A stretch of DNA of 64,000 nt from Chryseobacterium paludis (GCF_025403485.1 NZ_CP099966.1:4005001-4069000), one strand, 5' to 3'. Positions 1 through 9,874 are shown, counted from the first letter of the stretch. The notes: generated by a model from the letters alone, not told the origin. A program made the numbers and translations.

Positions 1-2
1 AT

Positions 3-896
3 GTGGGAATACAAATTTTCCAGGATCAGGATCTCAATGAATTGGTCCCATTTATCGATTGGTCGCCTTTCTTCAGAAGCTGGGATCTGCATGGTAAGTA
101 TCCTAATATTTTTGAGGATGAGGTTGTTGGGGCTCAAGCTAAAGAATTATTCAAAGATGCTCAGGTTATTTTGAAAAAAATTCTTGATGAAAAACTCCTG
201 ACGGCAAAGGCCATATTCGGCGTTTTTAAAGCTAATGCTAACGAAACGGATGATATTATAATTTTTGATGAAAACGATCAGGAACAGGTTAAGTTTTTAA
301 CCTTAAGACAACAACTTCAAAAATCAAAAGGAAAAGAATATCTGGCATTAAGCGATTTTATTGCTCCTAAAAGTTCTGGAAAAACTGATTATATGGGAGC
401 TTTCTGTGTTACTACAGGTTTTGGAACAGATGAATTATCATCGGAATATGAAAAAGCTAATGACGATTATAATGCAATTATGGTAAAAGCTCTTGCAGAC
501 CGATTTGCTGAGGCTTATGCCGAATTCTTACACAAAAAGGTAAGAACCGAATATTGGGGATATGCTAATCAGGAAGAATTAAGTAATGAAGATTTAATTG
601 CTGAAAAATATAAGGGAGTTCGTCCTGCTCCGGGATATCCTGCATGCCCAGATCATTTAGAAAAGAAAACAATTTGGGATCTTCTAAAAGTAGAAGAAAA
701 TATAGGCGTATACCTTACCGAAAGTTTGGCAATGTTTCCAACGGCTTCCGTTTCAGGATATTATTTTGGAAGCCCACATGCAAAATATTTTGGGTTAGGA
801 AAAATCACAGAAGATCAAATAAAAGATTATGCTGCAAGAAGAGGTTGTAGCATTCAGGAAGCCAAAAAATGGCTGTCACCTAATTTAGCAGATTAA
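3..896 (+). CDS. metH: Methionine synthase (cobalamin-dependent), C-terminal part
   Basis: This is the 3' end of a gene that begins before the window; the GTG at the first full codon is internal. About 297 residues are present, corresponding to the AdoMet-binding reactivation domain of B12-dependent methionine synthase, which transfers a methyl group from methyl-tetrahydrofolate to homocysteine. Visible landmarks are the AdoMet-site motif RPAPGYPACPDH (about residue 210) and the block TESLAMFPTASVSGYYFG followed by AKYFGLGKI near the C-terminus, both hallmarks of this domain. It is followed 6 nt later by metF, whose product supplies the methyl-tetrahydrofolate, so the two form an operon. Full-length MetH exceeds 1200 residues in most bacteria; in some Bacteroidota it is split, which cannot be judged here. 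Confidence 0.95.
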   Translation: MGIQIFQDQDLNELVPFIDWSPFFRSWDLHGKYPNIFEDEVVGAQAKELFKDAQVILKKILDEKLLTAKAIFGVFKANANETDDIIIFDENDQEQVKFLTLRQQLQKSKGKEYLALSDFIAPKSSGKTDYMGAFCVTTGFGTDELSSEYEKANDDYNAIMVKALADRFAEAYAEFLHKKVRTEYWGYANQEELSNEDLIAEKYKGVRPAPGYPACPDHLEKKTIWDLLKVEENIGVYLTESLAMFPTASVSGYYFGSPHAKYFGLGKITEDQIKDYAARRGCSIQEAKKWLSPNLAD

Positions 897-902
897 TTAA
901 AC

Positions 903-1862
903 ATGAAGATTACAGAACACATAAAAAATGCAAATGGAAAGGCTTTATTTTCTTTAGAAGTTGTTCCGCCGCAAAAAGGGATTGGTATTGAAGACCTCTA
1001 TACCAATATAGATCCATTGATGGAATTTAAACCGCCTTTTATTGACGTAACGACTTCGCGGGAAGAATATATTTACCTTGATAAGGGAAATGGACTGGTT
1101 GAACGGAAAATAACAAGAATGCGTCCTGGAACTTTGGGTATATGTTCTGCAATCCAGCATAAATATAATGTAGATACCGTACCGCACTTACTTTGTGGAG
1201 GATTTACCAAAGAAGAAACAGAATATCTTTTGGTAGACTGTATGTATTTGGGGATTGATAATATTATGGCACTTCGTGGGGATGCAATGAAGGGGCATCA
1301 GTATTTTGAAGCAACACCTGGTGGACATGAGAGTGCTATGGATCTTGTACATCAGATCAATGATCTTGGTCGGGGAAAGTATCTTCATAATGAAGACCAG
1401 ATATGTGATGAACTTAATAAATTTTGTATTGGAGTGGCCGGTTATCCCGAAAAACATATTGAAGCCCCTTCAATGAATTACGATTTGAAATGGTTAAAGC
1501 AAAAAGTAGACGCAGGAGCTGACTATATCGTAACTCAGATGTTTTTTGATAATAAAAAATTCATCGAGTTTGTTCAAAAAGCCAGGGAGATGGGAATTAC
1601 CATTCCTATTATTCCAGGGATTAAACCTATTGCGACAAAAAGACATTTAAAATTACTGCCACAGGTTTTTAAAATCGATTTACCCGAAGAACTTATTAAC
1701 GAAGTTGAAAGTGCTAAGAACAATGAAGCTGTAAAGCAAATTGGTATAGAGTGGGCTATCAACCAGTGCAGAGAGCTTCTGGATTTTGGAGTGCCGGTTT
1801 TACACTTCTATTCTATGGGTAAAAGTGATAATATAAAGAAAATTGCGGGGGAATTATTTTAA
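903..1862 (+). CDS. metF: 5,10-methylenetetrahydrofolate reductase
   Basis: A 319-residue FAD-dependent TIM-barrel enzyme that reduces methylene-THF to methyl-THF for MetH. The N-terminal SLEVVPPQKG carries the conserved catalytic-type glutamate of MetF proteins; LRGD near residue 125 and the segment DYIVTQMFFDNKKF (about 205-218) are family signatures, the latter in the folate/FAD site. IPIIPGIKPI follows, also typical. The protein is slightly longer than E. coli MetF (296). The ATG lies 6 nt after the metH stop, consistent with co-transcription. A hairpin with a T-tract follows immediately, closing the operon. Confidence 0.95.
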   Translation: MKITEHIKNANGKALFSLEVVPPQKGIGIEDLYTNIDPLMEFKPPFIDVTTSREEYIYLDKGNGLVERKITRMRPGTLGICSAIQHKYNVDTVPHLLCGGFTKEETEYLLVDCMYLGIDNIMALRGDAMKGHQYFEATPGGHESAMDLVHQINDLGRGKYLHNEDQICDELNKFCIGVAGYPEKHIEAPSMNYDLKWLKQKVDAGADYIVTQMFFDNKKFIEFVQKAREMGITIPIIPGIKPIATKRHLKLLPQVFKIDLPEELINEVESAKNNEAVKQIGIEWAINQCRELLDFGVPVLHFYSMGKSDNIKKIAGELF

Positions 1863-1887
1863 TGAAGGAGTATAAATGAAAGGAAGT

Positions 1888-1917
1888 CCCTGTTGTTCAT
1901 TCAACAGGGGTTTTTAT
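1888..1917 (+). terminator. Rho-independent terminator of metH-metF
   Basis: Stem CCCTGTTG (1888-1895) pairs perfectly with CAACAGGG (1902-1909) across a 6-nt loop and is followed by a G and a T-rich tract. It lies directly downstream of metF and upstream of the 3' end of the convergent gene. Confidence 0.85.
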
Positions 1918-1918
1918 T

Positions 1919-3073
1919 TTATAGGAAAGGATGTCTTTTAAAAATTTTATTTTGATCAAATAAATAACGGTAGGTTATTAATTTTCGGGTTATTGTCGTA
2001 TCCAGGGTTTCAGCAATTTTTACCATTTTTGGATTGAAGTCACCGATCCATTGAAGCTCAGTTACTGTAAAATCAGTGTACTTTCTTAGATGTTGAGTTC
2101 CTTCCCAGATCATATATCCATCTATGCCCTTTCTCTGCCATTCTGGAATAACTCCAAAAACCAATCCCACCATTTTCTCATTCTTTTTGAATTTTTTATA
2201 CCATAAAAATTTTAATTTTTCGAGATAACCGAATTTTCCGTTGAGGTATTTTATCCATTGATTCAAATCCGGAATATTCATCCACATTGCAATAGGTTTT
2301 TCATTTTCATACACAAACCAGGAAATATGTTCATTGATAATGGGCTTCATTGTCTTGAACATTTTCAGAACCTTACCTTCTTCTAATCTTTTACCTTCAC
2401 CATGTGCAGCCCAGGCACTATTATAAATTTCAGTAAAATCCTTTGCAAATTTTGACAGATTATTCTTTTTCATAGGTTGAGAAGAGATCGCTGGATTCCG
2501 TTTATGTTTTGCGTGCATCACTGTAAAAACACGTGAAACTTCGGCGAAAATTGGTCTTGAAAAACATAGCTGTTCGAAATACAATTGAAATCCGTAATTC
2601 TCGAAAAGTTCTTCGTAGTAGGGGAAATTATAGTTCATTCCGTAGAGTGGCGATGAAAAACCTTCGATAAGGAGTCCCCAGAATTTATCCCGTTCACCGA
2701 AGTTTATAGGCCCATCCATGGCTTCAATTCCTCTCTCCTGAAGCCACTCCTTACAATAGTCAAAAATAAAATTAGCAGTTTCCTGATCATTAATACAATC
2801 AAAAAAACCAATGCCACCAGTCGGTTGGTCTTGTTTATAGGTTCTATTGACAAATACAGCCACTTTACCAATGGTATGGTTGTCTTTGCTCTTAAATAAA
2901 AACCTTTTACATTCACCAGTTTTAAAAGTCTTATTTTTAATAGGGTCAAAAATCTCTTTGATGTCTTTATCTAAAGGTCTGATGTAATTTTCGTCATGTT
3001 GATAAAGTCGAGCCGGAAACTCTAAAAATTCCTTTTTTTGCTTTTCATTCTGTACTTCTTCAACAATAATCAT
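1919..3073 (-). CDS. GNAT-fold N-acyltransferase-like protein, function unknown
   Basis: A 384-residue protein. The open frame runs further upstream into folE, but the ATG at 3073 (MIIVEEVQNEKQ) is the better start: the upstream extension is hydrophobic, low-complexity and would overlap the divergent folE gene. The C-terminal half has a GNAT-like segment, GVIPEWQRKGIDGYM, resembling the acetyl-CoA pyrophosphate-binding loop (Q/R-x-x-G-x-G/A). The N-terminal FPARLYQHDENYIRPL and DGPINFGERDKFWG are motifs I associate with large uncharacterised Bacteroidota GNAT-like proteins of about 370-390 residues. No signal peptide is seen, so it is probably cytoplasmic. Substrate is unknown. It is convergent with metF and divergent from folE. 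Confidence 0.7.
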   Translation of the reverse strand: MIIVEEVQNEKQKKEFLEFPARLYQHDENYIRPLDKDIKEIFDPIKNKTFKTGECKRFLFKSKDNHTIGKVAVFVNRTYKQDQPTGGIGFFDCINDQETANFIFDYCKEWLQERGIEAMDGPINFGERDKFWGLLIEGFSSPLYGMNYNFPYYEELFENYGFQLYFEQLCFSRPIFAEVSRVFTVMHAKHKRNPAISSQPMKKNNLSKFAKDFTEIYNSAWAAHGEGKRLEEGKVLKMFKTMKPIINEHISWFVYENEKPIAMWMNIPDLNQWIKYLNGKFGYLEKLKFLWYKKFKKNEKMVGLVFGVIPEWQRKGIDGYMIWEGTQHLRKYTDFTVTELQWIGDFNPKMVKIAETLDTTITRKLITYRYLFDQNKIFKRHPFL

Positions 3074-3147
3074 AAAATTTATAAAAAATAGGGGATGAAA
3101 GATAATGTTTTTAGTTTCAATTGAAATAAACAAAAAGATATTATCCG

Positions 3148-3155
3148 TATTTTTG
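3148..3155 (+). promoter_or_regulatory. -7 box of the folE promoter
   Basis: TATTTTTG matches the Bacteroidota consensus TAnnTTTG exactly, 17 nt before the folE ATG. A TTG at 3121-3123 could be the -33 element, but its 24-nt spacing is longer than ideal. Confidence 0.5.
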
Positions 3156-3172
3156 TTGCAAATTAAATAAAA

Positions 3173-3838
3173 ATGGTTGATTTTACTGATAACGACGATG
3201 ATATTTTCACAGGAAAAGAACATACGCCTATAAGGGAAGATGCTTTTGATAAATCGCCACAGGAAAAAATAGAAAAGATTACTCAGCTTTTTGGGGAAAT
3301 CATGGAGACATTGGGAATGGATATGACAGATGACTCCTTAAAAGACTCCCCAAGGCGTGTTGCGAAAATGTATGTAAATGAAATTTTTGGGGGACTGCTG
3401 CCAGAAAATAAGCCAGGCATTTCTAAATTTTCCAATAAGTATAAATACCGACAAATGTTGGTGGAAAAAGATATTACAGTATATTCATTTTGTGAGCATC
3501 ACTTTTTGCCAATTATTGGGAAAGCGCATGTTGCCTACATTTCAAATGGTGATGTAATTGGTCTTTCGAAAATTAACAGAATTGTGGATTATTATGCAAA
3601 GAGGCCTCAGGTTCAGGAAAGGCTTACCATGCAGATCGTAAATGCTCTTAAGGAAGCTCTTGGAACAAAAGATGTAGCGTGTATCATAGATGCAAAACAT
3701 CTTTGTGTAAACTGCCGCGGAATTAAAGATACAGCGAGTTCTACTATTACTGCAGAATTGAGTGGAATCTTCAGAACGAATCCTATTACAAGACAGGAAT
3801 TCCTGCATTATGTAGGAAGTCATACAACTTTGGATTAA
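3173..3838 (+). CDS. folE: GTP cyclohydrolase I
   Basis: A 221-residue enzyme that converts GTP to 7,8-dihydroneopterin triphosphate, the first step of tetrahydrofolate synthesis. The zinc ligands are visible as C107 and H110 in SFCEHHFLP and C178 in HLCVNCRGI. GLSKINRIVDYYAKRPQVQE is the family signature in the middle of the catalytic domain. The N-terminal 50 residues are acidic and variable, as usual for this family. Start ATG is preceded by a flavobacterial -7 box. It is monocistronic, divergent from the GNAT-like gene, and sits near metF, which uses the folate cofactor. Confidence 0.95.
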   Translation: MVDFTDNDDDIFTGKEHTPIREDAFDKSPQEKIEKITQLFGEIMETLGMDMTDDSLKDSPRRVAKMYVNEIFGGLLPENKPGISKFSNKYKYRQMLVEKDITVYSFCEHHFLPIIGKAHVAYISNGDVIGLSKINRIVDYYAKRPQVQERLTMQIVNALKEALGTKDVACIIDAKHLCVNCRGIKDTASSTITAELSGIFRTNPITRQEFLHYVGSHTTLD

Positions 3839-3967
3839 TTGTATTAGATTCTAAAATACAGCAAAGAAATATACGTTGGAGTATTTGACTCAGAGTTATC
3901 AGGATCATTTATGACATCATTTAAAAACAATTTAATATGGTAAAATTTAAAAAGGTTTCGCATAAAA

Positions 3968-3975
3968 TATTTTTG
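3968..3975 (+). promoter_or_regulatory. Candidate -7 box upstream of cysS
   Basis: TATTTTTG, an exact TAnnTTTG match in the 211-bp folE-cysS gap. No clean TTG was found at the expected -33 position, and the implied leader of about 70 nt is long. Confidence 0.35.
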
Positions 3976-4049
3976 GTAACAATTATTTGTTGTTGCTGAA
4001 TATATCGCGTAAAAAACTTAGATTGAATCATTAAATTAAAACAGACACA

Positions 4050-5516
4050 ATGCAATTAAAAATATATAATTCGCTAACCGCAGAAAAAGAGATATTTAAA
4101 CCCATTTTAGAAGGAAATATTGGAATGTATGTTTGTGGACCTACGGTTTACAGTAATGTACATTTGGGGAATGTAAGAACTTTCCTTTCCTTCGACTTTA
4201 TTTATCGTACTTTAACTCATCTTGGATATAAAGTACGATATGTAAGAAATATTACAGATGCAGGGCACCTTACAGATGATGGAAATGTAGATAATGATAG
4301 ATTCGTAAAACAGACCCGACTTGAAAAATTAGAACCTATGGAAATCGTACAGAAATATACAGTTGATTTTCATAAAGTTTTAGACATGTTCAATTTACTG
4401 CCTCCTAATATTGAGCCTACGGCAACAGGACATATTGTTGAGCAAATTGAATTGACTCAAAAATTAATTGAAAGAGGTTTTGCTTACGAAAGCAATGGTT
4501 CTGTATATTTTGATGTTCTTGAGTACAATAGGAGAGGGTTGAATTACGGGGAACTTTCAAAACGTAATATTGAGGAACTTTTTGCTAATACCCGTGATCT
4601 TGACGGACAGGGGGAAAAGAAAAACTCACCGGATTTTGCCTTATGGAAAAAAGCCTCTCCAGCCCACATCATGAGATGGAATTCGCCTTGGGGTGAAGGT
4701 TTCCCTGGATGGCATCTGGAATGTACAGCAATGAGTACTAAATATTTAGGTGAAAAGTTTGATATTCATGGTGGTGGAATGGATCTGAAATTTCCGCACC
4801 ACGAATGTGAGATCGCGCAAGGGAAAGCTTGCAATGATATTGCTCCGGTAAATTACTGGATGCATGCTAATATGCTGACAATGAACGGTCAACGTATGAG
4901 CAAATCTACTGGAAATTATATTTTACCAATGCAATTGGTAACTGGAGAAAATGATTTCTTTGAAAAACCTTTCCATCCGTCAATTGTGCGTTTTTGCTTC
5001 TTACAGGCTCATTACAGAAGTGTTCTGGATATTTCCAATGATGCAATGATTGCGAGTGAAAAGGGATTCATTAGATTAATGGAGGCTGTAAAAGTATTGA
5101 ATTCCATTACTCCAAACGATGAAAAAGAATCAGGCTTTAATCTTAAAGAATGGAAGACGAAATCCTACGATGCATTAACGGATGATTTTAATTCACCAAT
5201 ACTGATAGCGCATTTATTTGAAGCTGTGAAGTTTATTTTTGCTTTAAATGATGACAAAGAAACGATTTCAACAAATGACCTTGAAGATTTAAAATCTACT
5301 TTAAATGCTTTTATTTTTGATGTCTTAGGTTTACAGGCTATTGAAGAAAATAATAATGAAAAGCTGGATCAGACTTTACAGGTTCTCATCGAGCTAAGAA
5401 ATCAAGCCAGAAAGTCTAAGAATTTTGATCTTTCCGATCAGATCAGAGATAAGTTGCTTGCAGAAGGTATTGAACTAAAAGACGGAAGAGACGGTACAAC
5501 TTACGTTCTGAATTAA
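4050..5516 (+). CDS. cysS: Cysteinyl-tRNA synthetase
   Basis: A 488-residue class I aminoacyl-tRNA synthetase that charges tRNA-Cys. The first zinc ligand C29 lies in YVCGPTVY; the HIGH-type motif is HLGN at 38-41; the remaining zinc ligands are in WHLECTAMS and [10 protein letters not shown]; and the KMSKS loop appears as RMSKSTGN. The C-terminal region, beginning about residue 360, is the helical anticodon-binding DALR-type domain. Length is close to E. coli CysS (461). It is a single-gene unit between two intergenic regions, followed by the hairpin repeat at 5542-5609. Confidence 0.97.
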   Translation: MQLKIYNSLTAEKEIFKPILEGNIGMYVCGPTVYSNVHLGNVRTFLSFDFIYRTLTHLGYKVRYVRNITDAGHLTDDGNVDNDRFVKQTRLEKLEPMEIVQKYTVDFHKVLDMFNLLPPNIEPTATGHIVEQIELTQKLIERGFAYESNGSVYFDVLEYNRRGLNYGELSKRNIEELFANTRDLDGQGEKKNSPDFALWKKASPAHIMRWNSPWGEGFPGWHLECTAMSTKYLGEKFDIHGGGMDLKFPHHECEIAQGKACNDIAPVNYWMHANMLTMNGQRMSKSTGNYILPMQLVTGENDFFEKPFHPSIVRFCFLQAHYRSVLDISNDAMIASEKGFIRLMEAVKVLNSITPNDEKESGFNLKEWKTKSYDALTDDFNSPILIAHLFEAVKFIFALNDDKETISTNDLEDLKSTLNAFIFDVLGLQAIEENNNEKLDQTLQVLIELRNQARKSKNFDLSDQIRDKLLAEGIELKDGRDGTTYVLN

Positions 5517-5541
5517 GGCTTAAAATATTTTATAATATCCT

Positions 5542-5617
5542 CCCGCAGGTTTTGCAGATAGCACAGATTTTAAAACAAAATCATAGGTTAGATCCGCAAA
5601 ATCTGCGGGATTTTTTT
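5542..5617. repeat. Intergenic inverted repeat with terminator-like end
   Basis: CCCGCAGGTTTTGCAGAT (5542-5559) and ATCCGCAAAATCTGCGGG (5592-5609) are inverted copies matching at 16 of 18 positions, separated by 32 nt, with a T-tract after the right arm. Short flanking TCCTCC and GGAGGA extend the symmetry loosely. From memory, similar sequences containing CCGCAGATTTTGCAGA are scattered between genes in Chryseobacterium genomes. It may serve as the cysS terminator or be a palindromic repeat element; both are possible. Confidence 0.65.
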
Positions 5618-5721
5618 CTTCCGCTGAAGGAGGAATCTTAATCATGTAGATAAAGAAGGTATTTTAGAGGAAATTAAAGAATATGCTTATAATATTGTTA
5701 AATGTTTAAATAATAGGATTT

Positions 5722-5754
5722 TTTGTTATTCAATTCTAAAATTGTGTAACTTAG
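5722..5754 (+). promoter_or_regulatory. Candidate promoter of the T9SS cargo gene
   Basis: TTTG at 5722-5725 is separated by 21 nt from TAACTTAG (5747-5754), a near match to TAnnTTTG. The ATG follows about 36 nt later. Confidence 0.4.
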
Positions 5755-5790
5755 TAGTAACAAACTTATTACGATCTAAATTCTACAACT

Positions 5791-6957
5791 ATGAAAAAAC
5801 ATTTATTCCCTCTAATCTTGCTGTTATTAGGAACTCAGGCTTCTGCGCAGCAAGATTTTTTTGCGCTTACCGGAAAAGATACTCCGAGTATTATTTTTAA
5901 TGATTTCCGAGCGATTGATATTGCTAACGGTGTTTCTGGTGAAACAGTCTTTACATCTGATTCTTCCGCAAAAGTCTTTTCACAATCGAGAAATAGTTCT
6001 GTTACGGAAAATAGAAATTCCTATGACAATGCTCAGTCAATGACTATGGCAGCACTTGCATATGATTCATCTGGAAATAATTTGATTTATATGCCCATGT
6101 TTTCATCAAACGTTTATGTTTTAAATGCTAAAACGAAAGGAATTACTTTGATAGAGAATAACATAACTAAGGTAACAGCTTGTGATATCAATTCTCATAT
6201 AACAAGAATGGCAACAGGGTATGATGGAAATATCTATGCAATGAATAACGCGGGAACCCAATTTTTACAAATCAGTAAAAAGAACAATCAATATTCAGTT
6301 ACCGATCTGGGTATTGTTAAAGATGATATTTCCAATGGAAAGAATTCATTTACAACAATCGAAACTGGTTTTGGTGGCGATATGATTGCAGATGCAGAAA
6401 ATAACTTCTATGTTTTTTCAACTTCAGGAAATGTTTTTAAAGTTTTAAAAAACGAGCTGAAGGCAAAATTTATAGGTAAAATTACCGGTCTTCCGGAAAA
6501 TTATTCAGTGAATGGTTCTGCCGTGAATTCAAAAGGTAAAGTGGTTGTCGCAAGTGCAAAAGGAGCTCCTTTATATGAAGTGGATTTGCAAACTTTAGAA
6601 GCCCGTCAGCTTTCCGGAAATTTAAACTTACATATCTATGACCTGGCAAGTAAATATTTTGCAAATGATAGGTCTGCTATAGCCATTACTTCTAATCACT
6701 TGGATATCTATCCAACTAAAGTAGATGAACGTTTTATTACCGTTGATGCTAATGATAAAAATATAAAAGGAAATCTAAAGATTGATATTTATGATATGTC
6801 CGGGAAGAGTGTATTGAAACACAATTTATCTGCAAAAGGAGGAACCGTAAATCAGAAAATAGATCTGGGCAATTTAGTGAGTGGTGCATATATAGTAAAC
6901 ATTACAGAAGACTCTGGTAAAATATTATTGAATAAGAAGATTCTAGTGACAAAATAA
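5791..6957 (+). CDS. Secreted protein with T9SS type A C-terminal sorting domain
   Basis: A 388-residue protein. Residues 1-20 (MKKHLFPLILLLLGTQASAQ) form a signal peptide. The central region, about 50-300, looks like a repeated beta-rich, propeller-like fold with recurring NLIYMPMFSSNVYVL and GYDGNIYAMNNAG type strands. The last 70 residues carry LKIDIYDMSGKSVL, then a Gly/Asn-rich strand, then LVSGAYIVNI and a basic KILVTK tail, which is the type A sorting signal recognised by the type IX secretion system for export and cell-surface attachment. It stands alone, with its own candidate promoter and a strong terminator. The binding partner or substrate is not evident. Confidence 0.85.
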   Translation: MKKHLFPLILLLLGTQASAQQDFFALTGKDTPSIIFNDFRAIDIANGVSGETVFTSDSSAKVFSQSRNSSVTENRNSYDNAQSMTMAALAYDSSGNNLIYMPMFSSNVYVLNAKTKGITLIENNITKVTACDINSHITRMATGYDGNIYAMNNAGTQFLQISKKNNQYSVTDLGIVKDDISNGKNSFTTIETGFGGDMIADAENNFYVFSTSGNVFKVLKNELKAKFIGKITGLPENYSVNGSAVNSKGKVVVASAKGAPLYEVDLQTLEARQLSGNLNLHIYDLASKYFANDRSAIAITSNHLDIYPTKVDERFITVDANDKNIKGNLKIDIYDMSGKSVLKHNLSAKGGTVNQKIDLGNLVSGAYIVNITEDSGKILLNKKILVTK

Positions 6958-6978
6958 TCTTCTATATTTTTATCTTCT

Positions 6979-7014
6979 AAAAAACCTTTTCAAGTATTTT
7001 GAAAAGGTTTTTTT
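6979..7014 (+). terminator. Rho-independent terminator
   Basis: A perfect 13-bp stem, AAAACCTTTTCAA (6981-6993) with TTGAAAAGGTTTT (6999-7011), 5-nt loop, flanked by A and T tracts, 20 nt after the T9SS cargo gene. Confidence 0.85.
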
Positions 7015-7082
7015 AATGAATATTTGACATTCTATAAGTTTTGTTTTTCAAGATTAAAATGTATTTTTATAAAAAAATAGAG

Positions 7083-9734
7083 ATGAAATTATACTTTAAT
7101 ATTGGTTACAGCGCGAAAATTGGAGAGGGTTTACACTTGTTGATCATTGAAGAAGGAGCTGCAGCTAAGACCCATAAAATGTTTTATACTGAAAACGGTT
7201 TATGGAAATGTGAAGTTGATTATTTTTCAAAATCTATTTCTTATCAGTATCAGCTTGTTGATGAAAAAGGAAATGTTTTGAGAGAAGAATTTGTATCTCA
7301 TCACCTTAGCTTTCCTCATAACTACAAGGAATTCTTAATTTTTGATGAATGGAATAACAGAAATTTCCCGGAGAATTATCTAACTAATAAAATTCTTTAT
7401 AATAAGCTTAATCAGTTTGTTCCTGAGAAAGTGACCGTTCTGAAAAAACATACACACTTATTTCGGATTGAAGCTCCAATTTATAACCCAAGCTGGAAAA
7501 TTGTTGTTTTTGGAAGTACAGAGTCTTTAGGGAGATGGGATTACGAAAAAGCAATTCATTTATCTCAGACAGATTTCGGTGTTTGGGAAGCATCAGTAGA
7601 AATTCCTGAAAATGAATTTATCCAATATAAATATTGTATTTATGACCTAAACTTAGGTAAGGTAGTAGACGTTGAAACAGGTGAAAATAGATTTGCCATT
7701 CCAAATATGCAAAAAGATGTTCTGCAAATTCTTTCTAACCACTATTTTAAATTTAAATCTTATCAGATGTATCATGACGCAGGGGTAGCAATTCCTGTGT
7801 TCTCATTGCGTAGTGAAGATGGATTTGGTGTAGGGGAATTTACTGATATGAAAAAACTGGCAGAATGGGCTAAAGAAACTGATCTTGGCATTATTCAGAT
7901 TCTTCCTATTAATGATACTACAGCAAACTATTCATGGACAGATTCTTATCCTTATGCTGCTGTTTCTGTTTATGCGCTACATCCGCAATATATTTCACTG
8001 GAAAATCTTGATTTTTTTATACCGAAGGATTTAGTACAAGAATATCAGGAGGAAAAAACAGAATTGAATACATTAGATTTAATCGATTATGAAAAGGTTA
8101 TTGCAGGTAAATGGAAATATTTAAAAACCATTTTCAATATTGAGAAAGAGAAAATATATAAAGATCGAAACTTTAAAAAATTTATAAAAGATAATGAAGA
8201 CTGGTTGATACCTTATTCGGCATTTTGTGTATTGAGGGATAAATACAAAACCCCAAACTTCAACAATTGGAAAACACATAAAAAATATATTGCTGGAAAG
8301 ATTTCACCATTCTTTTCTGCAAAGAACAAAGAATATGATAATTCCATGCTTCATGCCTGGGTGCAATTTCAGCTTCATAAACAATTAAAAGATGCTGTTG
8401 ATCATATCCATAATCTAGGGGTTTCTGTGAAAGGTGACTTGCCGATTGGTATTTACAGATATTCTGTAGAAGCCTGGGCGGAGCCGGAACTTTTCGGAAT
8501 GGACTTTCAGGCTGGAGCTCCACCTGATCAGTTTACAGAATTGGGTCAGAACTGGGAATTTCCAACTTACAATTGGGAAGCTATGAAAGATGATAACTAC
8601 AAGTGGTGGAAAAATAGATTTAAAGCATTGGAACAATACTTTGATGCTATGCGAATTGATCATATTTTAGGATTTTTCAGAATATGGAGAATGCCTATTT
8701 CAGCAACTCAAGGCATTTTGGGATATTTTTATCCTGCCGTTCCTATTGTCTTGGAAGAATTTAAAGCATTAAATATTCCTTTCAATTTTGGCAGATATTG
8801 TAAGCCCTTTATCAACGACCAGATCCTATGGAATTATTTAGGAGAAGACAGTAATAAAGCATTAGAATTTCTTATTAATAATTTTGATGGGACCTATTCA
8901 TTTAGAGAAGAATTTGATACCCAAAGAAAGCTGTCAGAGTATTTTAAAAAATATTCTCAGAAATCTCTTGAAGAAAAATTGATTTTACTTTGTGCCAATG
9001 TTTTATTTTTAACGGAAGAAAGGGACGGAAAGACGGTTTATCATCCTAGGTTTAAGGTGTACGATACCGATTCATATAATTATTTATCTGATTGGGAGAA
9101 AAATTCAATATATGATTTATACCATGATTATTTCTTTAGAAGACAAGATTATCTATGGTATGAAAAGGCTATGGAAAAGCTTCCTGTTATTCTGAATTCC
9201 ACTAAAATGCTGATCTGTGGTGAGGATTTAGGAATGGTTCCAACTTGTGTTCCTGTAGTAATGGATGAGCTGGGTATCGTGGCATTAAAAGTTCAGCGGA
9301 TGCCATCGGATGCCATTCCGTTTTACAATCCTAAATATGCAAGCTATATGAATGTGGTGACCGCTTCATCCCATGATAGCTCAACGCTAAGGCAGTGGTG
9401 GACTGAAAACAGGGAATTAACGCAGACCTATTTCAATAAACAATTAGTACAATATGGGAAGGCTCCGGAAGAACTGGATGCGAATCTAGCTGAAATCATT
9501 ATGAAGCAACATCTTTATAATGATGCTATGTTGGCTGTCTTTCCTTTGCAGGAATTTTTAGCCACAGATAAAGAGCTCACAAATCCAAAAATGGATAATG
9601 AGCGAATTAATGATCCTTCTGTTTTTCCTCATTACTGGCGTTATCGAATGCATCTGAACCTGGAAGGTTTAATTGAAAACACCCATTTTAATGAAAAAAT
9701 CAGCAGTTGGATAAAAGATAGTGGCAGAAACTAA
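7083..9734 (+). CDS. malQ: 4-alpha-glucanotransferase with N-terminal starch-binding domains (GH77)
   Basis: An 883-residue GH77 enzyme that transfers alpha-1,4-glucan segments between maltodextrins. I place the start at the ATG at 7083 (MKLYFNIGYSAK), which begins the first beta-strand of the domain; the frame is open 14 codons further but with poorer starts. Residues 1-240 contain two starch-binding (CBM20-like) modules in tandem; the second has WKIVVFGSTESLGRWDYEKA. The catalytic barrel follows: nucleophile D526 in AMRIDHILGFFRIW, acid/base E714 in CGEDLGMVP, and D765 in SSHDSSTLRQWW. The architecture resembles plant DPE2 and many Bacteroidota MalQ proteins rather than the shorter enterobacterial enzyme. 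No signal peptide is seen, so it is cytoplasmic. Confidence 0.93.
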   Translation: MKLYFNIGYSAKIGEGLHLLIIEEGAAAKTHKMFYTENGLWKCEVDYFSKSISYQYQLVDEKGNVLREEFVSHHLSFPHNYKEFLIFDEWNNRNFPENYLTNKILYNKLNQFVPEKVTVLKKHTHLFRIEAPIYNPSWKIVVFGSTESLGRWDYEKAIHLSQTDFGVWEASVEIPENEFIQYKYCIYDLNLGKVVDVETGENRFAIPNMQKDVLQILSNHYFKFKSYQMYHDAGVAIPVFSLRSEDGFGVGEFTDMKKLAEWAKETDLGIIQILPINDTTANYSWTDSYPYAAVSVYALHPQYISLENLDFFIPKDLVQEYQEEKTELNTLDLIDYEKVIAGKWKYLKTIFNIEKEKIYKDRNFKKFIKDNEDWLIPYSAFCVLRDKYKTPNFNNWKTHKKYIAGKISPFFSAKNKEYDNSMLHAWVQFQLHKQLKDAVDHIHNLGVSVKGDLPIGIYRYSVEAWAEPELFGMDFQAGAPPDQFTELGQNWEFPTYNWEAMKDDNYKWWKNRFKALEQYFDAMRIDHILGFFRIWRMPISATQGILGYFYPAVPIVLEEFKALNIPFNFGRYCKPFINDQILWNYLGEDSNKALEFLINNFDGTYSFREEFDTQRKLSEYFKKYSQKSLEEKLILLCANVLFLTEERDGKTVYHPRFKVYDTDSYNYLSDWEKNSIYDLYHDYFFRRQDYLWYEKAMEKLPVILNSTKMLICGEDLGMVPTCVPVVMDELGIVALKVQRMPSDAIPFYNPKYASYMNVVTASSHDSSTLRQWWTENRELTQTYFNKQLVQYGKAPEELDANLAEIIMKQHLYNDAMLAVFPLQEFLATDKELTNPKMDNERINDPSVFPHYWRYRMHLNLEGLIENTHFNEKISSWIKDSGRN

Positions 9735-9772
9735 TATTTAACATCTGATTATCAATTAATTAACAATAATTT

Positions 9773-9810
9773 AAAAGAAGTTTGGTCTAAAGATTTAACT
9801 TCTTTTTTTT
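9773..9810 (+). terminator. Terminator downstream of malQ
   Basis: AAAAGAAGTT (9773-9782) pairs with AACTTCTTTT (9797-9806) over a 14-nt loop, followed by further T residues. Confidence 0.7.
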
Positions 9811-9874
9811 ATTTATATCAAAGAGATAGAATAGAGATATTCTACTATATACTAACCAATTAACGATATTAACG

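Noticed and set aside
3074..3223. N-terminal extension of the GNAT-like protein to 3223 on the minus strand.
   Set aside because: It would overlap the folE start, has a low-complexity hydrophobic sequence, and the ATG at 3073 starts a well-formed domain.
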